Virus record (IMG/VR): IMGVR_UViG_3300020601_001232
Coordinates: 1 to 29,784 of that record
DNA: 29,784 nt
Source of the DNA: a virus
Strand: one strand, 5' to 3'
A program made the translations under genes and the position numbers. Below, piece by piece: positions 17,167 through 25,182 of this stretch (its first letter is position 1; each line of letters opens with the position of its first letter). Below the pieces are notes generated by a model, which was given only the letters and a program-made list of their open reading frames with translations, had not been told where the DNA came from and did no database searches.

Positions 17167-17934
17167 ATTAAAATCTCCTATGTCGAAAACGGGATTGTCA
17201 TCTAAGTTAAATGCTACACTTTTTAAAATAACACTTCTTGGGTTAGCGGGCTTAGATACCAAACCCTTTCCAGAAAATGATATATTATTTAATGCGCGTC
17301 CTAATTTATAACCGTCGTATTCGCCGGTTCCACCATATGATCTAAGGTGCTTTGTCAAAAAGGCGGACTCTTCATCTCTAGCTAGAACTTTTTTAGTTCC
17401 ATCTTGACCAATCAGAGCATAATCAAATCCAGCGAATAGGCACTCCATTGAAACGTACCACTTACCTTCTTCGATTTCGGAGATTATTTTCTCCATCCTT
17501 TCTCTATTCTCTTCACCAGTCCAGCTATTATAAAGGACAGCTTGAGTAATGATGTCAAAATCTTCAGGCATTTCATCATCATTTCCAACAGCCTTTCCGT
17601 CTTTTGTTAAGACGTAGCTACCAGTAATATGTCCGATGATATCATTTTCATCGTGCATAAAATTAAACTGTTTATCCTCTGGTGTGTTTCTAGCTGCCCA
17701 AGTTGCCTCTGGCATGAACACGTCATCATTCTTATTCCAGCCACAAGAAACCAATACAGACTCTAGATAGTATAGGTCTATTTGGTCTTTGTTTTCAGCG
17801 ATAGCTTTTGCGATAACCTCTTCGGGCATATCGCTTTTAACTACAGCTTCAGAACAATACGCAACACTAGCGGTACTCTTAACGAGTTCGCCAATGCCGT
17901 CTTTTATTTCTTGTTGATATACTTTTATTGTCAT
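16462..17934 (-). CDS. Prohead protease fused to scaffold (490 aa)
   Basis: The N-terminal 245 residues follow the plan of phage capsid maturation proteases of the assemblin/S78 type: NFMHDENDIIGHI with probable catalytic H94, KWYVSMECLF with probable nucleophile S162, and a closing block K-G-L-V-S-K-P-A-N-P-R-S-V-I (residues 223-236) equal to the 'ISLV-PANP' signature. The rest, from residue 257, is a Glu/Lys/Ala-rich coiled coil (about 260-360) and charged low-complexity region ending in N-N-V-F-S-Q-K, typical of a scaffold. The protease would process scaffold and capsid inside the prohead. A strong internal start at 17166 makes the scaffold alone. The ribosome site of the full-length form is GAGGTGACTT. 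The catalytic residues are assigned by motif, not alignment. Confidence 0.8.
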   Translation of the reverse strand: MTIKVYQQEIKDGIGELVKSTASVAYCSEAVVKSDMPEEVIAKAIAENKDQIDLYYLESVLVSCGWNKNDDVFMPEATWAARNTPEDKQFNFMHDENDIIGHITGSYVLTKDGKAVGNDDEMPEDFDIITQAVLYNSWTGEENRERMEKIISEIEEGKWYVSMECLFAGFDYALIGQDGTKKVLARDEESAFLTKHLRSYGGTGEYDGYKLGRALNNISFSGKGLVSKPANPRSVILKSVAFNLDDNPVFDIGDFNMSDNLLEKQLEEVRTQLTAAKAENDAIKAQIEEAKDKEFASKLEAFESTIEEKDSSIAELEESIKSTQARVAELEDALAKSQEDLASAKEHMEEMKKKEKMEKRKAALVEAGFESDDVDAALAAFDGLADEAFDLVVAMYGKKPKDDKHGDMKKKEKEAEAGMPPEMKEAIEKKKKEKEAKAEDEEAEAEITPEAFEDVETSEASLVTESADDQLESTRAGIADWLSNNVFSQK

Positions 17935-17953
17935 AAGTCACCTCTACAGAAAG

Positions 17954-17963
17954 TATACACTAA
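17954..17963 (-). promoter_or_regulatory. Putative late-type promoter before protease-scaffold
   Basis: On the minus strand this reads AGTGTATACT, with TATACT at 17959-17954, 20 bases before the ATG at 17934, in a gap preceded by a T/A-rich stretch. No -35 is seen. It shares AGTGTATA with the element behind the capsid terminator. The short leader makes it one of the weaker sites. Confidence 0.38.
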
Positions 17964-17986
17964 AATTTATATTTTTAAAAAAACAG

Positions 17987-20005
17987 CTATTTTTGGGCTA
18001 AGACATAATCAATAAACGCAGCTATAGCAGACCTTTTGTATTCTTCCATAGTCATGTATTCTGTAGTGATTTTATTATCTTTTAGGTGTTTATTAAATAC
18101 TTGTGGCATTTTTTTATTTCCATACAGCGCTTCTTTAAACGTAGCTTCAGTCAATTCAGACATTGGTTTAATATTTAAGAGTATGTCTAATTTTATCTTT
18201 TCTAGGTCAGCTACTTCAGCCTTGGTCAAAGATCTCATGTTCTTTTTATTAGCTATGGACAAGAAAGCCTTATTTAGATTTTCAGAAATATTATCATAAG
18301 ATTTATTAGCCCAAAGTATAAGTTCTGCTACGCCGGGTTTAGATTTTGGAGTTTCTTTTCTTTGCTGCCTTGGTCCTTCATCTAATTTATTTGGTGGTCT
18401 ACCATTTGGATTAATTGGTTTTTGGCTTTCTTTTCTCTCTGCCACCTTTTCGTTTATCTCTGCTTGTTTGTCCATTTTTTCCATCTCAAACTCCTTGTTG
18501 GGATTGTGGAATGGACTTGCTTTTTCCGGCAGTTTATCTGCATTTCTAGCCTTGTCCTCTCTTTTTAGGCGCATCTTTTCGACAGAAGGAACTTCTTTAA
18601 ATCTCTCAAGAATGGTCTCATGGGATATGATATCTCTGTCAGCAAGCTGTATCAATAGATTCTTTTCAGATGCTTCGTCAGATAAGCTCATTTGATCGTA
18701 AACTATGTAAGCTGGCTTTCTAAAGCCCATAGCTCTACGAACAATCTCTATCTCTCTTTCCCAGAATTTAGTTAGTTGATCTCTACCATACTGTAATCTC
18801 TCAACGAGTGTTTTTAGAGATATAAAATTATTAGTAAATCCACCACTTTGACCCGCCATGCCAGTGAGGGTTGGAGGAACACCAAGTCCAGCGTAAATGC
18901 TATTTAGTACAGAGGTGTATTTCTCTGAGCCTAAGAATTTATAAACTTGACTATTAGACTCGGTATAAGAAAGTTCTGGACCCCAAACCAACTCCATTGT
19001 GCCACCACCAACATTACTAGCTAATATATTTCTCAATTTATTGATAGCAGTTTTGTTAGGTAGGATTTTATGATCTAGATTACCTAGTGTCCAAAGGCGG
19101 ATATTGGAAATCGCTCCATCTAGAGCGGACATGTCAGCTAGCCTCATTTTTTCTAGCATAACGATGTCGTCGAGAATAGCATAGACAAGAGGGTTCGCCC
19201 ACCTTTGCCAGTCATCTTTCTTGTAGTAAGATATAGACAGTCTTTCTTTGTCTAATTGTATTTTCTTTTCACCACGTTTAATAGCTTCCTTGACATTTGG
19301 CGGCAATGTGTCACTTACATGTGCTGGTATAGAGCCTTCTTTGAAGTTGTCTAAAAAAGCGCCAGAGTCTATTTCAAAATTCCTAACACCTAAGAACATA
19401 TTGATATTTCCATCCTTCATGTCAATATTTAAAGGATTGAAGAAATTGTATCGCCAAGGTATTTGATTTCTTTCTATTTCTGGTAACTCTACAGTTATAT
19501 CATTAGCCATAGATTTAATGTATTTAGTTATGTCTGGGGTAATATTGGCATAACTCTTGTATACAATGGCTTGGCCGGTTCTGTATAGGTTATTTAGGAA
19601 TCTTTCTGAGCGCTCTTTACCATCAATCTTCTTAAACCACTGTTTAAAGAACTTCTCTACACTTTCATTCTCGTGGACAATATTTATGCCCTGACAACCA
19701 AAGTCACCCATTAAATCAATTATATTGCGAATGATTCCAACTTTATCGTATGCGTCCATACACATCTTGATAATTTTCTTTTGCTTGGTTGGAACCTGCT
19801 CTTCTGGCCTGAAAGCGTAGTAATCATTGTAACCAAATGATGGTCTTACCGATCTATTTGGCTCAATGTCTATAAAATCTCTATAAAAATGAGATGCTTT
19901 TGACACACCTTCATACGCATCTAGAGACTCAGAAAATTGTTCAAAGGCATCTTTTTTACTCTGCTGGTTGCCTTCATCCCATGTAATCATATGATTGTCG
20001 TTCAT
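17987..20005 (-). CDS. Portal protein (672 aa)
   Basis: The start chosen is the ATG at 20005 (MNDNHMITWDEGNQ) because GGAGA lies six bases upstream; an in-frame TTG at 20020 lies ahead of that site. The middle of the protein has the portal pattern: NIIDLMGDFGCQGINIVHEN (residues about 95-115), W-R-Y-N-F-F-N-P-L-N near 190, and the hallmark stretch VLNSIYAGLGVPPTLTGMAG followed by F-I-S-L-K-T-L-V-E-R-L-Q-Y-G-R-D-Q (about 385-430). Residues about 500-560 are charged and disordered with NPNGRPPNK; the last 110 are helical. The portal forms the dodecameric DNA gate, docks the terminase encoded just upstream and nucleates the head. Confidence 0.88.
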   Translation of the reverse strand: MNDNHMITWDEGNQQSKKDAFEQFSESLDAYEGVSKASHFYRDFIDIEPNRSVRPSFGYNDYYAFRPEEQVPTKQKKIIKMCMDAYDKVGIIRNIIDLMGDFGCQGINIVHENESVEKFFKQWFKKIDGKERSERFLNNLYRTGQAIVYKSYANITPDITKYIKSMANDITVELPEIERNQIPWRYNFFNPLNIDMKDGNINMFLGVRNFEIDSGAFLDNFKEGSIPAHVSDTLPPNVKEAIKRGEKKIQLDKERLSISYYKKDDWQRWANPLVYAILDDIVMLEKMRLADMSALDGAISNIRLWTLGNLDHKILPNKTAINKLRNILASNVGGGTMELVWGPELSYTESNSQVYKFLGSEKYTSVLNSIYAGLGVPPTLTGMAGQSGGFTNNFISLKTLVERLQYGRDQLTKFWEREIEIVRRAMGFRKPAYIVYDQMSLSDEASEKNLLIQLADRDIISHETILERFKEVPSVEKMRLKREDKARNADKLPEKASPFHNPNKEFEMEKMDKQAEINEKVAERKESQKPINPNGRPPNKLDEGPRQQRKETPKSKPGVAELILWANKSYDNISENLNKAFLSIANKKNMRSLTKAEVADLEKIKLDILLNIKPMSELTEATFKEALYGNKKMPQVFNKHLKDNKITTEYMTMEEYKRSAIAAFIDYVLAQK

Positions 20006-20044
20006 CGTTTCTCCAAGCAATTGAAATGTAATTGGAATACATTT

Positions 20045-20056
20045 ATATTATACACG
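20045..20056 (-). promoter_or_regulatory. Putative late-type promoter before the portal gene
   Basis: On the minus strand this reads CGTGTATAATATAAAT, with TATAAT at 20052-20047, 42 bases before the portal ATG and touching the terminase stop. No -35 hexamer at 16-18 bp. The TATAAT-ATAAAT layout recalls the TATAAATA late promoters of T4-type phages. Confidence 0.5.
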
Positions 20057-22051
20057 TTAATAGACATCTTTCATAGAATTAGTAAACCAACTTGGGCCAG
20101 TGTACATATTTTTCTCTTTATCCTTGGATTTAGTGCCTGTAGCAAAGCCTCCATAGAAAGTATATTCTTCCTGCTCTGGCGTTCTATCTATTATTCTAGC
20201 CGCCATGTTAGCCATTAATAGAGATGAATACCTGTCTTTTCTCTGCTTGCCTTTCCTTCCTGTACCTACAACGGTCTCTGGTGTGTCCCATTTATCTCGA
20301 CCGGAAGCGGTTTGGGTCATTTGAATCATTGCTAGTTCATCTTTAAGTTCTTCTATCTCCATAACACATTGTTCTAAGGTGTCGAACAGCCTGCCTTTCA
20401 TGGCGTCTTCTGTGCTAGATATGCCCAAACTAACAGAGTCGAATCTTGGGAAAAGCAACGCCCTATCTTCAAAGTCTTTCCTCATTCCATGATTTGCCTC
20501 TGCTAGCCACTCATGTTTCGCAAACTGACACATCTCAAGTATATGTAAGCCTTGTTCTCCGTCCGTATCCTTTGGTTTGTCATCGTCTATAACCGGCCAT
20601 ATTGGTAACTCACCTTCTTTTATTTTATCTTTATCGTGTAAACCCTCCATTACAGCTATACCACCACCCTGAGCGTCTAACGCTATATGATGACAAGGAA
20701 ATAATTTCATTAAATCTCTAATTTTTCTAACACAATATCCATAAAAATCTGTCTCTCTGGAGAAACCTCTTTTGACTTTTTCTTTATGTTCAGATCTATT
20801 GGTTGTCCAGCAATGCACTATTCTCCTGTGGCCGTTATGTAATTCCAACACAACAATACTAAAATTATCAACCTCAGATGCGGGGTCAATACCAAAGACA
20901 TATTTTTTCTCTTTATCGCCCATTAGCTTTGCTTCAAATACTATGGGGTTCTTGTTTATGTCTAAAATAGCCTTTGTTTCGTCTGTCTGTTCGTTTGCCA
21001 CGCATTGTTCAATTAGCGTTCTCTTGAAGAAGCCCTGAGAATCGCGTGTAAAGCACGCACCGAATTCCATTTGATAGATACCAGCGTGGACTGTAGCCTT
21101 CGATCTGGCGACCTGTGAGGCGTCCATAAAGCCCTCTGGTAAAAGTTCGTATGGAATACGAATTATAGAATAGTCTTTCCAGTTAAAGTCCTTTGGTGGG
21201 TCTTCTCCAAATATATCTCTAAGTCTATTTAGTTTACCTTGACTTTTGATTATAGCTTTCCATTTTTTCCAATAATCGGCAAAATGGTTAAAGTCATAAT
21301 AGGCAGTACCGCTTAATATGATTTGGTTGTCTTTCTTTTCTATCACATCGTTTGTTTTTTCTTCTATCTCTATTCCAAGCTCTTTGGCTTTTTTTCTAGA
21401 AGCAATTTTCTTGACATTCTCAATAGGATCTGAGCTAACGGCAGCAAAACCGGCAACAACTGTCTCGAAAATATCTCGCGGGATAGAAGCAAACTCGTCA
21501 GATATAATATCGTTAGCACGCTGCCCTCTAATTTTCTGTCCGTCTCCAAGAGGAAGACAAGTAATACGGGATTTATTAATCCGCATAACACAACGGTCCA
21601 CATCCCTACGTGGTCCACTATTCGCATCACACATACTCCTTAAAATGGGCGCGTTGTTCCAAATTGTTTCCATGTACTCAAAAAGAACCTTAGATTGACG
21701 AAAAGCTGCGCCCACAACAACAACCTTTCTGTCTGGTAATATAAGCGCTCTAATCATTGAGTATAATGATAGTATAAATGACTTACCAAAACCACGACTA
21801 GCTATGAGCATTGGGAATTTTCTATTCCACATCTCGCATAAAAATAAGGCTTGTGATGGTAGTATGTTAATATTGAATATATGTTTACATAAAAAAGAGA
21901 AATACTCCGGCCTTGTCATTAGCCATATTAGTCTTAGGTGGTAGTCTTCATCATTAAAGCTAACCATTTCAAATGGATTAATTAAATCCTCTTTTTTAAC
22001 ATCATCTAAATTAAGCCAAGCTTCGTCTATGTTTTTTAAATTATTGCTCAT
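20057..22051 (-). CDS. terL: Terminase large subunit (664 aa)
   Basis: The packaging motor and headful or site nuclease. ATPase domain: Walker A S-R-G-F-G-K-S at residues 85-91, Walker B I-I-S-D-E at 182-186 with D185/E186, and coupling motif L-S-G-T-A near 246-250. Residues 216-242 form a Lys/Glu-rich insertion. The RNase H-type nuclease follows: F-G-I-D-P at 386-390 (D389) and H-I-A-L-D-A-Q-G at 455-462 (D459), with a likely third acid in the C-terminal region. The ATG overlaps the ClpP-like gene by four bases (ATGA). It is the last gene of the 27261-20057 operon and precedes the portal, the usual order. 664 aa is within the family range. Confidence 0.95.
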   Translation of the reverse strand: MSNNLKNIDEAWLNLDDVKKEDLINPFEMVSFNDEDYHLRLIWLMTRPEYFSFLCKHIFNINILPSQALFLCEMWNRKFPMLIASRGFGKSFILSLYSMIRALILPDRKVVVVGAAFRQSKVLFEYMETIWNNAPILRSMCDANSGPRRDVDRCVMRINKSRITCLPLGDGQKIRGQRANDIISDEFASIPRDIFETVVAGFAAVSSDPIENVKKIASRKKAKELGIEIEEKTNDVIEKKDNQIILSGTAYYDFNHFADYWKKWKAIIKSQGKLNRLRDIFGEDPPKDFNWKDYSIIRIPYELLPEGFMDASQVARSKATVHAGIYQMEFGACFTRDSQGFFKRTLIEQCVANEQTDETKAILDINKNPIVFEAKLMGDKEKKYVFGIDPASEVDNFSIVVLELHNGHRRIVHCWTTNRSEHKEKVKRGFSRETDFYGYCVRKIRDLMKLFPCHHIALDAQGGGIAVMEGLHDKDKIKEGELPIWPVIDDDKPKDTDGEQGLHILEMCQFAKHEWLAEANHGMRKDFEDRALLFPRFDSVSLGISSTEDAMKGRLFDTLEQCVMEIEELKDELAMIQMTQTASGRDKWDTPETVVGTGRKGKQRKDRYSSLLMANMAARIIDRTPEQEEYTFYGGFATGTKSKDKEKNMYTGPSWFTNSMKDVY

Positions 22052-22662
22052 TTATAAATCCCATCTACAAATCCGTAGTAAACAGCTTCTTCGGCATCTA
22101 AATACCAGTCACCGTCTTTCATTTTCCTTTTGATGTACTGTCTAGTTTTAGACACGTTATATTCTCTTTCTATAAAAAATTCACCAAACTTACAGCATTG
22201 CTCCGCATAAATTGTTATCATCTTCTCAGCATTGTTTTTATCTATAACCGAGTAGTTCTGAGAGCTTAGAAAATCGCCGGATAGATCAGTTGAACCAAAG
22301 TGGCACATAAATATGGCATTAGGTGTTATAAGCCTCCTTCGAGCCGCCTGAATTATCACAGTACCCATAGAGCATAATTGACCGTAGGCTATAAAGGTTG
22401 TTTTACATTTACAGTTTTTTATAGCATCGTATATACCCATTCCAGAATACCAACAACCACCAACCGTCTGCATATGTATTGTTATTGGCTCTTTACTTAA
22501 ATTTTTTAGTATATTTATGTTCTTCACAAAGTTTTGTAGCATCCTGTGGTCAACACCGGCTCTGTCTCCAGAGTCATCAAATTCATTTAAGTATATCTCT
22601 CTATTTTTCACATCTACATTGTAGCTGTGGACTTCAGTAACGATATCTCTAGCTGATGACAT
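22048..22662 (-). CDS. ClpP-like serine protease (204 aa)
   Basis: ClpP/crotonase fold. The expected triad is complete: S98 in Q-L-C-S-M-G, H121 in F-M-C-H-F-G and D185 in G-D-W-Y-L-D-A-E-E-A, and the typical ending EEAVYYGFVDGIYK is present. An N-terminal extension of about 20 residues precedes the fold. It overlaps the ERCC4-nuclease stop by one base (TAATG). Many phages use ClpP-like proteases as prohead proteases, but here a separate assemblin-type protease is fused to the scaffold, so this enzyme may have another target, or may pair with a host Clp ATPase. It contains no ATPase-docking feature I can judge. Activity is well supported by motifs, role is open. Confidence 0.88.
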   Translation of the reverse strand: MSSARDIVTEVHSYNVDVKNREIYLNEFDDSGDRAGVDHRMLQNFVKNINILKNLSKEPITIHMQTVGGCWYSGMGIYDAIKNCKCKTTFIAYGQLCSMGTVIIQAARRRLITPNAIFMCHFGSTDLSGDFLSSQNYSVIDKNNAEKMITIYAEQCCKFGEFFIEREYNVSKTRQYIKRKMKDGDWYLDAEEAVYYGFVDGIYK

Positions 22663-23165
22663 TATTTTATTCCCGAAGAGTATTTTTCATTAATCCTTTT
22701 TAATATGCTCAAAACCGTCCACTTAGCATCTCTTTTTGATCCACAAAATATTACATGGATATCATGGTTTATTTGTAATTCCATTAAAAATCTTAACATG
22801 TATTTATTAGATATCTTGAGCTTTTTTATTTCGCTTTCTGGTATATCTGATCCTTCTGGAAAATCCATCAATTGTTGTAGGGAAAATTCTAAGACTAGAA
22901 ATTTATGTGGGAATTCTTTCATCCTCTCTATTTCAGCCATAAACCTCCTGCTACCAAAGCCAACGTTATTGGCTAATTCGACAGCACTAGCTTTTCTTTC
23001 TATACATATTTTGTCTTCTAATCCTTCAATGCTATAATCACCAGTGTCTAGTTTTCTAGATACCATACCTTTACATATATGGTATTTAGTTCTAGAAGCT
23101 TCAAAGGTATATCCCTTTTGCTCTCTAGTATCTTTTATTATAGTAAATGGTCGTATTTTACCCAT
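22662..23165 (-). CDS. ERCC4-type (XPF/Mus81-fold) nuclease (167 aa)
   Basis: The active-site layout of the ERCC4 family is clear: I-I-K-D-T-R-E at residues 9-15, L-D-T-G-D-Y-S-I at 39-46 and I-C-I-E-R-K-A-S at 53-60, giving the D...GDY...ERK signature. The family cuts branched or flap DNA. The protein is a stand-alone nuclease domain without the helix-hairpin-helix tail usual in XPF/Mus81. It overlaps the HNH gene by eight bases and the ClpP-like gene by one, so it is made with them. Resolving replication or recombination branches before packaging is a likely role, inferred from its position beside the terminase. Confidence 0.88.
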   Translation of the reverse strand: MGKIRPFTIIKDTREQKGYTFEASRTKYHICKGMVSRKLDTGDYSIEGLEDKICIERKASAVELANNVGFGSRRFMAEIERMKEFPHKFLVLEFSLQQLMDFPEGSDIPESEIKKLKISNKYMLRFLMELQINHDIHVIFCGSKRDAKWTVLSILKRINEKYSSGIK

Positions 23166-23427
23166 TGTTTTTTCTCACTATACTTTGAAATAGGGATTGA
23201 TAATATGTCTCGTGTCCAGTCACTTTCTTGTGGCAGAAATAACACAAAGTTATTCCGTTATCAACGTCAAATCTCAAAGTGGAAGCGCTTGCCCATTTTC
23301 TTATGTGGTGGGCATTTAAATATTTCTTTTTAGAGCAACCCGGCATTTGGCATTTTCTTTTATCTCTTGAGAATACTTTGTTTCGCCAATCTCTATAGAG
23401 GGGGTCGTCAAAATCTCTCCTGCTCAT
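23158..23427 (-). CDS. HNH endonuclease (89 aa)
   Basis: A compact HNH domain: C26-x4-C31, the A-H-H motif at residues 39-41, N57 in V-D-N-G-I-T-L-C, and C62-x2-C65 for the structural zinc, followed by a His-rich end. The start overlaps the GDP-mannose dehydratase stop (ATGA). In HK97-like and other phages, small HNH proteins encoded next to the terminase are required for terminase cutting and head maturation; the location two genes from the terminase supports that role over a homing endonuclease. Small size and integration into the overlapping operon also argue against a selfish element. Confidence 0.88.
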   Translation of the reverse strand: MSRRDFDDPLYRDWRNKVFSRDKRKCQMPGCSKKKYLNAHHIRKWASASTLRFDVDNGITLCYFCHKKVTGHETYYQSLFQSIVRKNNG

Positions 23428-24500
23428 GAGAGATCACTCATTACCATCATTTTAACGAGGTCTTCAAATGAGTGTTTGGGGGTCCATCCAAGCTTCTCTC
23501 TTGCTTTTGTGCAATCACCTCTAAGGTAGTCAACTTCAGCTGGTCTGTAAAATTCGGGGTCTTCAACTACAAAGTCAGCCCAATTTTGTATACCGAGTGA
23601 AGAAAAGGCTATGGTTATAAAGTCTTCAACTGTATGTGTTTCTCCGGTACATATAACGTAGTCATCTGGGTTATCTTGTTGTAGCATCATCCACATACCT
23701 TCGCAGTAATCGCCAGCAAAACCCCAGTCCCTATATGTTTTAAGATTTCCAAGTCTTAGTTTTGGGAATTGTAAGCCTTGCGATCTATCTTTACGTCCTA
23801 TGATATAGATTTCATCGGTGTCATTTACTAGCTCTGCTGGTTTAACGCCATTGGTATTACACCACTTGATAAAATCACCCAACCACTTTGTTATTTTTCT
23901 GGTTACAAAATCCTCTCCCCTCCTTGGTCCTTCGTGATTAAATAGTATGCCAGCGCTAGCATGAAGCCCATAACCTTCTCTATAAAGCCTAACCATGTGA
24001 TGAGCTGCGCATTTTGAGATGGCATATGGGCTTTGTGGCATAAATTTAGTTTCTTCATTTTGGTATTTGCTTTCTGAAGTCATGCCAATTTCTATGTCGT
24101 AATTTTTCCCAAACATTTCACTTGAGCTAGCTTGATAGAATTTGGTTTTTATCATGCCAAATTCTACCATACATTGTAAGATATTAAGGCAGCCTTTGCC
24201 AGTAATATCCCAAGTCAAGGCTGGTTGTTTAAATGATACAGCGACGTGGCTTTGAGCGGCTAAATTATAAATTTCATTTACGTCCCCGTGTGCTTTAAGT
24301 ATATTAATGATTGAGTGTACATCAGTTATATCGCCCTGAAGCAAACTGAATCGTTCATGATTAAGAATATGTTTAATTCTAAGTGTGTTGTCTGTGCTGC
24401 TTCTTCTTGAAACACCTATAACATTATAACCTTTTTCTAGCAATAGGTCCGCTAGATGGCTGCCGTCTTGACCTGTTACTCCGAAAATTATAGCTTTCAT
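23424..24500 (-). CDS. gmd: GDP-mannose 4,6-dehydratase (358 aa)
   Basis: Converts GDP-D-mannose to GDP-4-dehydro-6-deoxy-D-mannose, precursor of GDP-fucose, GDP-rhamnose and perosamine. NAD(P) site G-V-T-G-Q-D-G at residues 7-13; catalytic elements A-S-S-S-E-M-F-G at 124-131 and the Y-x-x-x-K pair Y159/K163; family block FNHEGPRRGEDFVTRKI at 187-203. Length and all landmarks are those of a full, active extended short-chain dehydrogenase. AAGGAAG precedes the ATG. No reductase, epimerase or aminotransferase for the next step is in the window, so the product must be used by host enzymes or by phage genes elsewhere. It lies with the glycosyltransferase at 24538 inside the packaging operon. Confidence 0.95.
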   Translation of the reverse strand: MKAIIFGVTGQDGSHLADLLLEKGYNVIGVSRRSSTDNTLRIKHILNHERFSLLQGDITDVHSIINILKAHGDVNEIYNLAAQSHVAVSFKQPALTWDITGKGCLNILQCMVEFGMIKTKFYQASSSEMFGKNYDIEIGMTSESKYQNEETKFMPQSPYAISKCAAHHMVRLYREGYGLHASAGILFNHEGPRRGEDFVTRKITKWLGDFIKWCNTNGVKPAELVNDTDEIYIIGRKDRSQGLQFPKLRLGNLKTYRDWGFAGDYCEGMWMMLQQDNPDDYVICTGETHTVEDFITIAFSSLGIQNWADFVVEDPEFYRPAEVDYLRGDCTKAREKLGWTPKHSFEDLVKMMVMSDLS

Positions 24501-24537
24501 ATTCTTCCTTTGACCTTAATGTTAATTGTCCGAAATG

Positions 24538-25182
24538 TTATCTTTGACTATTTATGATATTTTCATGTGGACATAGCTTTGATGGATACCAAGTACTATG
24601 TCTCACGTCATTTCCTGTACATATGGTAGAGTTAACTGTTTTTGAGGCACCGTACCACTCTGGCAGGAACCTGATTACATTTTTTCTCTCCATAAATATG
24701 TTGATATTTTCTGGATACTCAAAATTTTTTAAAACCCTGTCCAGCCACCAAGGTCCATATACATTCCCTTGTGAAACGCTGTGTCTTGGTATCTCGTCGT
24801 ACAACCTTTTTGATATAGGGCTATTCTTACCAGAAGCCATTAAACCATTCTGTGTTGTTCCGCAGTAATCTATCGTAAAAAAATCAATGTTTTTAAAATC
24901 ATAACCCCATGTGTCAATTGGTTTCATGCAATCAAAATCTACATCAAAATAAAATCCGCCAAATAAACTCAATAATTTATATCTAAATACATCACACAGG
25001 AAGGCAGGGTGTACATTTAGTGATAAATAATCATCTGAATCTATACGCTTTATCCTTGAGTTGTCCCATAGTATATACTGGTACTCTGGATTTTTTCTTT
25101 GCCACGATTTTGTGTGCGGCCTCCAGATCTCAGGAATTTGCGTATTGCCTATCCATATTTGGTGTATCAATTTTGGTATCAT
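24538..25182 (-). CDS. DXD-type glycosyltransferase, GT32-like (214 aa)
   Basis: The start MIPKLIHQIWIGNTQIPEIW and the segment L-L-S-L-F-G-G-F-Y-F-D-V-D-F-D-C (residues 70-85, metal-binding D80-x-D82) are the signature of sugar-transferring enzymes with a DXD motif (Gly_transf_sug / Och1-like, GT32). Such enzymes modify polysaccharides or glycoproteins using a nucleotide sugar. It is one third shorter than typical family members but keeps the core. Its ATG overlaps the stop of the upstream gene (TAATG) and the dehydratase gene follows 37 bases later, so sugar supply and transfer are co-expressed. Acceptor unknown: host surface glycan or the phage's own fibres. Confidence 0.85.
   Translation of the reverse strand: MIPKLIHQIWIGNTQIPEIWRPHTKSWQRKNPEYQYILWDNSRIKRIDSDDYLSLNVHPAFLCDVFRYKLLSLFGGFYFDVDFDCMKPIDTWGYDFKNIDFFTIDYCGTTQNGLMASGKNSPISKRLYDEIPRHSVSQGNVYGPWWLDRVLKNFEYPENINIFMERKNVIRFLPEWYGASKTVNSTICTGNDVRHSTWYPSKLCPHENIINSQR

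Noticed and set aside
20005-20020. TTG start giving a portal protein five residues longer
   Set aside because: The ATG at 20005 has GGAGA at the right distance, and the TTG lies ahead of that site.
21318-21698. 126-codon plus-strand open frame
   Set aside because: Antisense to the terminase ATPase domain, whose motifs are intact.
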